A program made the translations under genes and the position numbers. Shown in pieces: positions 50,811 through 58,917 of a stretch of 64,000 nucleotides of DNA (within the stretch, counting starts at the first letter, position 1; the number at the start of each line of letters is the position of its first letter). The notes under the pieces are model-generated. The model ran no database searches. It was not told where the DNA came from and saw nothing but the letters and a program-made list of their open reading frames with translations. Source of the DNA: Candidatus Gastranaerophilales bacterium (lineage in GTDB: Bacteria > Cyanobacteriota > Vampirovibrionia > Gastranaerophilales > Gastranaerophilaceae); NCBI GenBank assembly GCA_944326525.1, contig CALVEG010000001.1, positions 62,001 through 126,000 on the forward strand, read 5' to 3'.

Positions 50811-52241
50811 ATGAAAAAGAAAGTTTACATAAGTGTTTTTGAAAATGAGTCAATTGCGGATTATGCAAAAGTTTTAGTAGAAAAGTTTGATTATGAAATT
50901 GTTTCATCCGGTAGGACTCTTAATTTTTTACGTGAAAGAGGTTTTGGGGTATCGGATATAGAAGAAATTTTGGATGACAATATTGGAAAGTTATCTATTG
51001 AGAATCTGGTTAAAGAGTATTTTGATATGGTTATCGTAATGCTTCAGCCTGTTGATGATATAGCGGAAAAGACGGATGATATAAGACAATTTATGGATGC
51101 TTTAAATGTTTCGGATTTTTCTATCCTCAGGGCTGGTGCAAAACATTTTGAAAACACGATTGTCGTTACAGAACCGGAGGATTTTTATAATTCAATAAAT
51201 GTTAATTCCTATGAAAAGCAGATGCTTGCCTTAAAAGCTTTTCAATATTTGGCAGACTATGATTCAGCTGTTTCAGAAAAAATCGGGGTTTATTCAGGGG
51301 AAGATGAACGCAAACTTTTTAGTTGGTCGAAGCTTTATGATTTAAAATATGGTTCAAATCCTCAACAGAAAGCTGCCTTGTATAAGTCTGACGTAATGGC
51401 TGATTATATAATATTGAATGAGAAGGAACTTTCACATAATGATATTTTGAATGTAACGACAGCCGTTAACTTAGTTAGTGAGTTTTATGATGTAAATGCG
51501 GTTTCTATAGTAAAGCATAATCTTCCCTGCGGAGTTGCTTTGGGTAAAAGTATATTTGAAGCTTATACAAAAGCTTTTGATTGCGATCCTTTTGCGACTT
51601 TTAGCGGGACAATTGCGTTTTCGCAAACTGTAAATTTTGAAGTTGCAAAGCATCTCAATTCAATGTCAGTAAAGGTTGTTGTTGCGCCTTATTATGATGA
51701 CGACGCTCTTGAACTTTTGAGAAAAAATAATGACCTAAAGGTTGTTCGTGTTACGACAGCGCTAAAGGATTTCAAGAAATACATAACGGAAGAGATTAAT
51801 GTAACTCCTTTTGGTATTTTGGTTCAGGATGCAAATAAGAGCGAGTTAGACAAAGATTTGTTCAGAGTTGCAACTAAAACAAAACCAACAACAGAGCAGT
51901 TAGAAGATGCTATTTTTGCTTGGAAAGTTGCAAAATATGCAAGAACGAATTCTGTTGTAATAGCGAAAGATTTTAAAACATCGGCTATAGTTCAAGGACA
52001 GGTTGATGTTATATCTGCAACAGAATTGGCTTTAAATGTAGCCTGTGAAAATTCAAAAGATGCGATTATGGCTTATGACGATCCTATTGAAAGTGAAGAT
52101 TGTATCAACGCAGCAGCTCAGGGACGAATATCTTTAATAATTCAGCCTGGTGGAGCATTAAATGATTCTGATATATTTGCTGCAGCTGACAAGTTTGGTA
52201 TCGTTGTAGTTGTAACAGGTATAAGAAATCTTAAATTTTAG
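50811..52241 (+). CDS. PurH-like protein (AICAR transformylase/IMP cyclohydrolase fold), catalytic residues missing
   Basis: 476 residues from ATG 50811 (SD GGGGAAT). Resembles PurH over its length: ISVFENESIADYAKVLVEKF, LRAGAKHFENTIVV, YGSNPQQKAALYKSD, KHNLPCGVALG, AWKVAKYARTNSVVIAKD, IQPGGALNDSDI. But the cyclohydrolase motif GRxKTLHPxxHGG is absent, GQMSRV reads GQVDVI, the SDAFFP region reads AYDDPI, and the last FRH reads LKF. It is also about 40 residues shorter than usual. The overall fold is probably kept while both activities are doubtful. A regular purH is presumably elsewhere. Confidence 0.75.
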   Translation: MKKKVYISVFENESIADYAKVLVEKFDYEIVSSGRTLNFLRERGFGVSDIEEILDDNIGKLSIENLVKEYFDMVIVMLQPVDDIAEKTDDIRQFMDALNVSDFSILRAGAKHFENTIVVTEPEDFYNSINVNSYEKQMLALKAFQYLADYDSAVSEKIGVYSGEDERKLFSWSKLYDLKYGSNPQQKAALYKSDVMADYIILNEKELSHNDILNVTTAVNLVSEFYDVNAVSIVKHNLPCGVALGKSIFEAYTKAFDCDPFATFSGTIAFSQTVNFEVAKHLNSMSVKVVVAPYYDDDALELLRKNNDLKVVRVTTALKDFKKYITEEINVTPFGILVQDANKSELDKDLFRVATKTKPTTEQLEDAIFAWKVAKYARTNSVVIAKDFKTSAIVQGQVDVISATELALNVACENSKDAIMAYDDPIESEDCINAAAQGRISLIIQPGGALNDSDIFAAADKFGIVVVVTGIRNLKF

Positions 52242-52255
52242 GTTTATGTAAAAGT

Positions 52256-53146
52256 TTATTTTTTTATGTCTGAGAGGATTTTTGCTTTTAAATCTTTGTA
52301 GTGATTTAAAATATTTTCAAGTTGAATATAAAAAAGTTTTTCTCCGTGGTTATTAATTTCTGCCAGACTTGGGGTAGAATATGTTTCTTCAATAATAATC
52401 GGTTCGTCAATGTTGTTTTTGACTTTCATAATTCTTGTATTGTTTAATACTGCGGCTGCCCAGAACCATAAATCGTCATTTGTCGGTGCAAGTTTCTTAA
52501 AAAGTTCTTCATTTGTAATGTCTTTAAATAGTGAATGCGGGGGGTATAAAACTCCGCCAACACCTACAAGAATATTTCCAAATGAGGGATATTTATAACA
52601 TTTTTTTTGTTTCGTTTTTATTTCGTTATTTTTAAATGTAATTTTCTTTGTTTTGTGGCAGTGAATGTGGTTTGGATATTTCAGGTAAGATTTGTATAAT
52701 CTCTCAATCATTTCAGGATGATAAAAAACGTCATCATCAGCTGTAATAATTATATCTTCCGGAAATTCTTGAATGGTTGGGATAAGTTTTTTATAAGATC
52801 TTAAATCTTTACACCAGCGGATTGTAAGCCCAAAGTTTTTAAGTCTAAGAATTTCAACAGGTAAATCTTGTTCTTTATTGGGAAATTGTTCTTCGGCAAG
52901 CCACAAAATAAGCATATCAGGTTTAACAGTTTGGCTAAGTAATGATGAAAGGTTTTTGTGAAGGCTTGGAATTCTGTCAGGGAAAGATGTCAGAGAAACA
53001 ATGATTTTTGGGGTTCTTATTTCATTGTTTAGCCCGTTTGTATTAATTTGCTTGAATTTAAATTTTTTTGCTTTGTTGTAGCAGAGTTTTAGCCCGAAAA
53101 TTGTAATAATTCGTTTGCTTCCGATTTTTTCTTTCTTGAAAAACAA
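52256..53146 (-). CDS. Glycosyltransferase, GT2-like
   Basis: 296 residues from a TTG start at 53146 with a strong SD (GGAGG, 7 bases). KIIVSLTSFPDRIPSLHKNLSSLL starts the fold, ADDDVFYHP (about 131) is the nucleotide-sugar/metal site, and NNDLWFW at about 209 the acceptor side. The opening is like that of sugar transferases in lipopolysaccharide or capsule loci. No membrane segment. Preceded by a very good own promoter, and is not part of any operon here. Perhaps works with the flippase and KdsC-like enzyme. Confidence 0.85.
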   Translation of the reverse strand: MFFKKEKIGSKRIITIFGLKLCYNKAKKFKFKQINTNGLNNEIRTPKIIVSLTSFPDRIPSLHKNLSSLLSQTVKPDMLILWLAEEQFPNKEQDLPVEILRLKNFGLTIRWCKDLRSYKKLIPTIQEFPEDIIITADDDVFYHPEMIERLYKSYLKYPNHIHCHKTKKITFKNNEIKTKQKKCYKYPSFGNILVGVGGVLYPPHSLFKDITNEELFKKLAPTNDDLWFWAAAVLNNTRIMKVKNNIDEPIIIEETYSTPSLAEINNHGEKLFYIQLENILNHYKDLKAKILSDIKK

Positions 53147-53169
53147 AATTAAACCTCCGATTAACTCTG

Positions 53170-53198
53170 ATTTTAATAAGACTTAATATTTATGTCAA
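53170..53198 (-). promoter_or_regulatory. Promoter of the glycosyltransferase gene
   Basis: TTGACA (53198-53193), 17-base spacer, TAAAAT (53175-53170). Start near 53163, giving a 17-base leader that carries GGAGG. Confidence 0.75.
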
Positions 53199-53218
53199 CA
53201 AGGCTTATTGCAGAAGAT

Positions 53219-53421
53219 AAAAAAAGACGGTAGTATCACCACCGTTCACTTTTACAAAGAACAGTATAAAGGTTACTGTGCATACCTTTTGTTCTTTTTA
53301 AATAGTTTGAAAAAGTTTTTGGAATTATAATGTCTGTTTTTTGTTTTAATTATTAAAATTTGTCTAAAACAAATAACATCTAAAAATTACGGTATTTTGG
53401 AGAATATTTCCAATTTAATTT
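53219..53421 (-). ncRNA. Candidate ~200-nt small RNA gene
   Basis: No ORF of note lies in 53147-53536. A promoter with consensus -35 and -10 (next entry) predicts a start near 53421. The RNA would contain a bulged 14-bp hairpin (AAAGAACA...TGTTCTTT with inner AAAGGT/ACCTTT, 53256-53297) and end in an intrinsic terminator (ACGGT/ACCGT at 53227-53245 plus seven U). A second, independent promoter serves the glycosyltransferase, so the RNA looks like its own unit. It is AT-rich and does not resemble 6S, SRP or tmRNA to me. It contains a 15-codon frame starting MHSNLYTV. Confidence 0.5.
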
Positions 53422-53427
53422 TATTCC

Positions 53428-53456
53428 ATTATATGACGTTACATGTCTATTGTCAA
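53428..53456 (-). promoter_or_regulatory. Consensus sigma-70 promoter of the small RNA
   Basis: TTGACA (53456-53451), exactly 17 bases, TATAAT (53433-53428). All twelve bases match consensus, a rarity in this window. It points away from the XRE gene. The spacer holds GACATGTAACGTC, a partial inverted repeat that could be an operator. Confidence 0.8.
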
Positions 53457-53536
53457 TTAATAATATAAAAAATAAGACTTTATGCACCCTTAAATCGTTA
53501 CAACAATAAAGTTAGTATATTAAAAGGATGGCATAT

Positions 53537-54220
53537 ATGTACAAAAATTTAAAAACTGCATTCGGCGAAAATTTAAAATATATAAGAAAATCAAAAGGTT
53601 ATACACAGGAAAAGCTTGCGGAGTTTTTAGGGATATCCCACAGACAACTTTCAAGAATAGAGTCAGGAGACAATTTCCCATCAGTTGAAACGTTAGAAAA
53701 AATAAGTTTATATTTAGAAACGGATTTAAAGATTTTGTTTGATTTCGAGTGGGATAAGAAGTATGCAGTATTGTCAAATGGAACGGATGAGAGGCCGGTG
53801 TTTGAAGTATCATTGAATGAATCAGTTATAAATCTTGCAGATTACAGCAGGAAATTTTCGCAAAAGCAAGCTGAAAGTTTTTCAGAGTTTGAAAATATAG
53901 AAAACTCAGATAAAAGTATGCTTAACTCTGCCAAAAATATAAACAAACCGATTACAGTAGTTTATAAAGATCCAAATGGCGAGCTTTCGCACATAAAAAC
54001 CTATTACCCTGACGGAACAATAGAAGTTGCTATGTCTAAAGAGCAGGTTGAAACAGGTAAAATTCGTAAATTAATAAATGAAGATTTGGATAAAATCGGG
54101 GATGATTTGAATAAATTGAATTTTATAAGATTGGCGGCTGAATCCCTAGATAGCAGAGAGAAATTAGAGCAATTAAAAAATCTGATAAAGGGAATGGAAA
54201 TAATTTTGGGCTCAAAATAA
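53537..54220 (+). CDS. XRE-family transcriptional regulator with C-terminal extension
   Basis: 227 residues. ATG 53537 is preferred over 53528 because the SD (AAAAGGATG) would overlap the earlier codon. HTH_3 domain at about 5-60: FGENLKYIRKSKGYTQEKLAEFLGISHRQLSRIESGDNFPSVETLEKISLYL. The remaining 165 residues are unrelated to known effector domains (KDPNGELSHIKTYYPDGTIEV, helices at the end). DNA-binding repressor or activator. It diverges from the small RNA, and its promoter region is shared, so it may regulate it. Confidence 0.85.
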   Translation: MYKNLKTAFGENLKYIRKSKGYTQEKLAEFLGISHRQLSRIESGDNFPSVETLEKISLYLETDLKILFDFEWDKKYAVLSNGTDERPVFEVSLNESVINLADYSRKFSQKQAESFSEFENIENSDKSMLNSAKNINKPITVVYKDPNGELSHIKTYYPDGTIEVAMSKEQVETGKIRKLINEDLDKIGDDLNKLNFIRLAAESLDSREKLEQLKNLIKGMEIILGSK

Positions 54221-54279
54221 TAAGCTTTGCAGGAATTTTATTTTATACTAGAATATATTTAACGAAAGGGATATGAAGT

Positions 54280-54729
54280 ATGGAAATAAAATCTTGGAAT
54301 GATTATTTTTTAGATTTGGCGAAGACCTGTGCAAGCCGCTCAAATTGTATAAGAGCGCAGGTAGGGGCTGTAATAGTCGGGGATGATAAAAAGATAAAAG
54401 CGACAGGCTATAACGGAACCCCTTCAAAAGTTGAATCTTGTTACGAAAGAGGTGAATGTTATCGTATAAAAAACAATATACCGTCAGGCACAAGATACGA
54501 AACCTGCCGATCAATTCATGCTGAACAGAACGCCATAATACAAGCAGGTCAAGACAGATGCAAAGGTTCAACAATGTATATTTGGGGACACGATTTTATT
54601 TGTATTTTGTGTAAAAGATTTATAGTTCAAGCAGGAATAAAAGATGTTTATTTGAAAAAGAACGAAGATTCTCCGATCAAATACGTGACTGTTGAAGATA
54701 TAAGAAAAGAACTTGATGAAACAAGATAA
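54280..54729 (+). CDS. comEB: dCMP deaminase family protein (ComEB-like)
   Basis: 149 residues. Zinc cytidine/deoxycytidylate deaminase: HAEQNAI and ICILCKRFI (Cys-x2-Cys) form the zinc site, with GYNGTPS as the substrate loop. Converts dCMP to dUMP, feeding dTMP synthesis. Length and motif order fit dCMP deaminase, also called ComEB. SD GGGATATGAAG. Stands alone, 60 bases after the XRE gene. Confidence 0.9.
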   Translation: MEIKSWNDYFLDLAKTCASRSNCIRAQVGAVIVGDDKKIKATGYNGTPSKVESCYERGECYRIKNNIPSGTRYETCRSIHAEQNAIIQAGQDRCKGSTMYIWGHDFICILCKRFIVQAGIKDVYLKKNEDSPIKYVTVEDIRKELDETR

Positions 54730-54916
54730 TTTTAGTAAGAGTAAAATTTAGGAAGTTAATAAAATCTCGTCAAGACATGACTTTAGGCGAAAAATCATTA
54801 AATAATTTGTACGAAATCTAGTATTTTGTCTACATCAAACGGTTGATTTTTAGGAAAAATGACTTAACAAAACCGCGTTATATAAGTTAATATAAGAAAA
54901 GAAAGGCAGGGAACAG

Positions 54917-55264
54917 ATGGAATACAATGCAGGGTGGATGCCTAAATATGATTTAGAAGCGAGAATTCAGCACACAAAGCTGGATAGCGGGATTTATGGT
55001 ATGGAGCCTGCAAGATTAAGACGGGTAGAAACACCTGCCACTGGGGATTTTAAGGCTGTATTTTCAGGACTTGTAGAGAATTTAAATGCTGAATTGAATG
55101 CACCTGACAATCTTTTGAAGGATGTAATGAGCGGTAACAACAACATAGATATACATGATGTTATGACCGCGATGGCAAAATCAGAAATTAGTGTAAACGT
55201 AGCGACACAGATTACGGGAAAAGTCATACAAGCGTATGATAAAGTAATGCAGATTCAAGTGTAG
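54917..55264 (+). CDS. fliE: Flagellar hook-basal body protein FliE
   Basis: 115 residues, SD GGCAGGGAACAG. The C-terminal half NNIDIHDVMTAMAKSEISVNVATQITGKVIQAYDKVMQIQV matches FliE (IxIHDVMxAxxKAxxAxxxTxxVRNKxxxAYxEIMxMQV). The N-terminal half is divergent (MEYNAGWMPKYDLEARIQ). FliE joins the MS ring to the rod and is the first export substrate. Opens the fliE-F-x-H-flhA cluster. A weak promoter (TTAACA-18-TAATAT, 54864-54893) lies upstream. Confidence 0.9.
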   Translation: MEYNAGWMPKYDLEARIQHTKLDSGIYGMEPARLRRVETPATGDFKAVFSGLVENLNAELNAPDNLLKDVMSGNNNIDIHDVMTAMAKSEISVNVATQITGKVIQAYDKVMQIQV

Positions 55265-55331
55265 AATATTGTAGTATTCTATATTTATTAGGGAAAACAA
55301 GACTAAAAAATAAAAACAGACCGGGGAAGAA

Positions 55332-56978
55332 ATGGACTTTCAGAAATTACTTGAGAATAAAACTTTATTATACGGTGTAATAGCGGCAGCCGTAATAATC
55401 GTAATTGCGATTATATCAATCGGGGTAATTGCCGGTAGCGGAAAGAACAGTAATGGGGCAGCCCGAGTAGTCAGTGAAAAAGTAATAAAAGAGCCTTTGG
55501 ATCTTTTACAGACGGATAATCTTGGAAAAGCGATAGAAATACAGGCTCTTTTGGCTCGAGAAGGAATAGTTGCAAGCCGTAAAGAAAACGGAACAAAATC
55601 AGTAATATTTTTGAAAGAATACACTCTAACGCAGAGAGATCAAGCGCTTTTAGCGATAGTAAAAAGCGGATTAATGGATCAAAATGTTGGTCTTGAAATT
55701 TTTGACAAGGGTGATTTCACATCAACCAAAGAAGATAAAAAGATAAGATTAGCAAGAGCAATAAACGGAGAATTGTCAAGACTTATAAGAAAGATTCCGC
55801 CGATAGAGAATGCATCAGTATTCATCTCAATACCGGAAGAATCAATGTTTACCTCAATGCAAAAGCCTGTAACAGCGACGGTTCAGGTTTCAATTCCTGC
55901 TGGAGATAAACTTGATCCTCTAAAAGTAAAAGCGATAACTAATCTTTTATTAGGAAGCGTAAGCGGTTTAGTTGCAGATAATGTATCAATCACAGATACG
56001 AACGGAAATGTTTATTCCAGCATGATAGATGCAGATGACGAAATGCTTGCAAAACTTCAAGAAAATGATAAATACATGCAGCAGAAAGTTTCAAGACAGC
56101 TTGACCGATTGATAGGAGCGGGAAATTATACAGCAACCGTCAGTACATATCTTCGACAGGTTCCGATGGAAAGAACAAGGATAGAATACGATCCGACCAA
56201 AAAAGCTTCTGTATCAGAACAGTCATTTACTGAAGGTTTGGGTGATCAAACACGTGACAGCAATCAAAATCCGAATGCTGTAAGCGTATATATTCCAAAC
56301 GGAATAGCAGCAGGCGGACAGAATTCAAGTCAGGATAGAAGTTATTCTCGTTCAGCAACAGAAACTCAATACGGAGTTACAAAAACACAGACAAACGAAT
56401 ATCTAAAACCCGGAGTGGTTGAAGAAATTTCGATTGCCGTAACGATGGAAAAAACAGCAATTCCTGCAAATACAACAGTAGAAGAATTAAAAGAACTTAT
56501 TGCGACAACTGCAAGTCCGAAAGCTTTACCTGAAAATGTCACAATAGCATTTTCTGATACATCAGAACTTAACCTAGCAGGTGACAGACAGGCAAATCTT
56601 CCGAAACCTGATGAAAGCGGTAACCCTTGGTGGATTACGATTGCATTATGTGTGATAGGTTTAATAGGCGTTTCAAGAGTAGTTCACAGCAAGTTGAGAA
56701 AAGCTCAGGAAGAACACGAAAAAGAAGTTGCTCAGCTAAGACAGAAAGAAGCAGAGCAGGATAAGTTAATTCAGGATATGAATGCAAGAGCAGCTCAACT
56801 TACGGAAAGACAATCTGAACTTGCACAAGGTTTATTGGAAGCTCAACAAAGAGAATATCTTGCACTTCATACAACTGATGATTTGGTAAATACTCTTGCA
56901 AATATGTCTGCAAATATCTCCGAGTCAGACGAAAAAGATGCCGCAGATAAGATTAAGAGTTGGATAGAAGAGACATAA
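55332..56978 (+). CDS. fliF: Flagellar MS-ring protein FliF
   Basis: 548 residues, SD GGGGAAG. Two membrane helices: residues 12-34 (TLLYGVIAAAVIIVIAIISIGVIAG, partly) and about 430-450 (NPWWITIALCVIGLIG). Ring-building motifs include LLQTDNLGKAIEIQALLAREGI and LVADNVSITDTNGNVYS, and the large periplasmic RBM3 insert (about 290-400). C-terminal cytoplasmic coiled tail (AQEEHEKEVAQLRQKEAEQD) normally binds FliG. The long insert argues for flagellar FliF over the shorter SctJ of injectisomes. Confidence 0.92.
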   Translation: MDFQKLLENKTLLYGVIAAAVIIVIAIISIGVIAGSGKNSNGAARVVSEKVIKEPLDLLQTDNLGKAIEIQALLAREGIVASRKENGTKSVIFLKEYTLTQRDQALLAIVKSGLMDQNVGLEIFDKGDFTSTKEDKKIRLARAINGELSRLIRKIPPIENASVFISIPEESMFTSMQKPVTATVQVSIPAGDKLDPLKVKAITNLLLGSVSGLVADNVSITDTNGNVYSSMIDADDEMLAKLQENDKYMQQKVSRQLDRLIGAGNYTATVSTYLRQVPMERTRIEYDPTKKASVSEQSFTEGLGDQTRDSNQNPNAVSVYIPNGIAAGGQNSSQDRSYSRSATETQYGVTKTQTNEYLKPGVVEEISIAVTMEKTAIPANTTVEELKELIATTASPKALPENVTIAFSDTSELNLAGDRQANLPKPDESGNPWWITIALCVIGLIGVSRVVHSKLRKAQEEHEKEVAQLRQKEAEQDKLIQDMNARAAQLTERQSELAQGLLEAQQREYLALHTTDDLVNTLANMSANISESDEKDAADKIKSWIEET

Positions 56979-57012
56979 CAAATTAAAATAAAATAGGAAA
57001 AAGGGAAATTTA

Positions 57013-58074
57013 ATGGCAATAAAAGGGTTTGATTACTCGGAATTTTCAAAAAATTTAGCAGCGCAGGCAAAAGACATAGTGCCTGGAGATTTCAACGATA
57101 ATCAAAAGCAGTTTGTCATAAATACGTTATTTAATTTGTCGAGTATGGCAGGTAAAGCTTTATCTGAGGATAAAGAGAGCAATTTCAATGCCGAACAGGC
57201 GATGCTTATCACTCAGATAATCGCTGAATGGTCATTTCATAAGTCAGTTGACCTTATAAGGTCAGGAATTCCTCAGCAATACTGGGATCCTATAATGCAA
57301 AAAATCGCATATACGATTTTTGAGATAGCGCAGCAGACATTTAGACAAAATTTACCTCAGGATCAGATATTGCAGCTTATAGAACATCACGTAAAGAAAG
57401 CTTATGATGAGGCGATAAAGGAATTAAAAGATCGGAATTTAATTTCTGAATCCTTGATGGAGCAGGCTGTAAAACAATCAAACATAGATACAATGATGCA
57501 GCAGATGCAAGATGATCAGCAAGTTCCACAACAAGCACAAGCGCCAACTCCAGCGCCAGCTCCACAATCAGCTCCGGCTCCTGCAAGAAGCGCATCGCCG
57601 GTACCTGCAAAAGGTAATGTTCCGTCGGCCCCAGTTGATATGTCTAAGCCGATTGAAAAATATAAACCTCCAAAACTTCTTAAACTTGTAGCAGTGGCAT
57701 TGTTGCTTAAACGAGTAACTGATGATAGAGTTCAATCAATATTAAACCACTTTGAACAAGATGATGCCGGAACAGTTTTGAGATACATGTATGTGGACAA
57801 TTTGGAAGAAAAAGTTGATCCATCAGTAACTATGCGTGTATTAGAAGATATTGGAAAAAATCTTCCGTCTGCAACAGAAGTTAATACAAATTTACTTGTA
57901 GAAAGAGTGAAAGCAACAGCTTCGATGATGGATAAGCAGAAGCTGGAATCAATGGTACAGCTTGAAAGACCGAATGTTCGCAGATTTGTTTTCAACGCAT
58001 TAGAGGGTGAATTTTATAAAATGTCGCCGCGTGTTGCAGCGGTTATTGCCTCGCATCTGGAACATAGTGTATAA
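57013..58074 (+). CDS. Flagellar-cluster protein in the fliG position, not a canonical FliG
   Basis: 353 residues, SD AAAAGGGAA. N-terminal 165 residues are helical (QFVINTLFNLSSMAGKALSED, MLITQIIAEWSFHKSVDLI); then a Pro/Ala/Gln linker (about 170-210); then a helical domain at 215-300 (KLLKLVAVALLLKRVTDDRVQSIL, NHFEQDDAGTVLRYMYVDNLEEK) that resembles a FliG N-type module; then ...NVRRFVFNALEGEFYKMSPRVA. I do not see the EHPQ motif or the charged torque helix of FliG. Likely a divergent switch or adaptor protein. Confidence 0.6.
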   Translation: MAIKGFDYSEFSKNLAAQAKDIVPGDFNDNQKQFVINTLFNLSSMAGKALSEDKESNFNAEQAMLITQIIAEWSFHKSVDLIRSGIPQQYWDPIMQKIAYTIFEIAQQTFRQNLPQDQILQLIEHHVKKAYDEAIKELKDRNLISESLMEQAVKQSNIDTMMQQMQDDQQVPQQAQAPTPAPAPQSAPAPARSASPVPAKGNVPSAPVDMSKPIEKYKPPKLLKLVAVALLLKRVTDDRVQSILNHFEQDDAGTVLRYMYVDNLEEKVDPSVTMRVLEDIGKNLPSATEVNTNLLVERVKATASMMDKQKLESMVQLERPNVRRFVFNALEGEFYKMSPRVAAVIASHLEHSV

Positions 58075-58086
58075 TAAAATTGAATC

Positions 58087-58917
58087 ATGATTATTAAAAA
58101 GAAAAGAACCGGAAAACCAAAAATTTCCAAACCGGAAATCATTAAGGTTCAACCGGAAGCGAGAGATTTGGGATATGAAACGCTTCCTGAAAATGAACCG
58201 GATTTTGGCATGCCCGATTTAGAAAATGTAAATGTTGATAACGCACAGCCGGAGTATGAGGAAGTTGAAGCTGAAGTTGAACAACCTCAAGAAGAAGTCC
58301 AAGAACCTGAAGAAATTGATTTGTTCAATTTAGATAACATTGATTTTTCTCAGCGACATGAAAGACGCAGAGGAGATCGTAGACGCGGATTTAGGCGTGT
58401 AGATGAGCGAAATTTAATTTCAAGAGCAAGAGAGGAAGCTGATAGTATAAGAGAAGCTGCGGCAAAAGAAGGTTATCAGGAAGGTTTAAATCAATCCACG
58501 GAAGATATTGCACAGGTAAGAGAAGCTTTTAAGGATTTTTTAAATGCTCCGCAAGAGGTTTTTGAATACATAGCACCTGATATTCTGGAAATAAGTATTG
58601 ATATAGCTCAAAAAATAATTAAAAATGAGGTAACACAAAACCCCCAGATAGTGTTATCGAAAATAACAGAAATTTTGAAAACACTTTCAAAGGAAGAACC
58701 AAAAGTTACGATAAGGGTAAATCCGTCACAGGTAAGTATTGCAAAACAGGGAATTCCCGAGATGCTTAATGAGGCGGGATTGGAAACGAAAATTGTAGTT
58801 TTGCCGGATGAGGAAGTCACAGAAGGCGGATGTATTGTTTCAACCAATAATGGTGTAATTGATGCAACAATAGAGAGTCAGATTGCAATAGTTATGGAGG
58901 CGCTTAAAGAAGTTTAA
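58087..58917 (+). CDS. fliH: Flagellar assembly protein FliH
   Basis: 276 residues, 12 bases after the previous gene, no SD. Acidic, Pro/Glu-rich N-terminal half (about 1-90), an Arg-rich patch (QRHERRRGDRRRGFRR), a helical coiled section with ARAREEADSIREAAAKEGYQEGL-like spacing, and a C-terminal domain (KVTIRVNPSQVSIAKQGIP..., PDEEVTEGGCIVSTNNGVIDATIESQ) matching FliH/HrpE. FliH binds and regulates the FliI ATPase; no fliI gene is in this window. Shares one base with the flhA start. Confidence 0.88.
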   Translation: MIIKKKRTGKPKISKPEIIKVQPEARDLGYETLPENEPDFGMPDLENVNVDNAQPEYEEVEAEVEQPQEEVQEPEEIDLFNLDNIDFSQRHERRRGDRRRGFRRVDERNLISRAREEADSIREAAAKEGYQEGLNQSTEDIAQVREAFKDFLNAPQEVFEYIAPDILEISIDIAQKIIKNEVTQNPQIVLSKITEILKTLSKEEPKVTIRVNPSQVSIAKQGIPEMLNEAGLETKIVVLPDEEVTEGGCIVSTNNGVIDATIESQIAIVMEALKEV

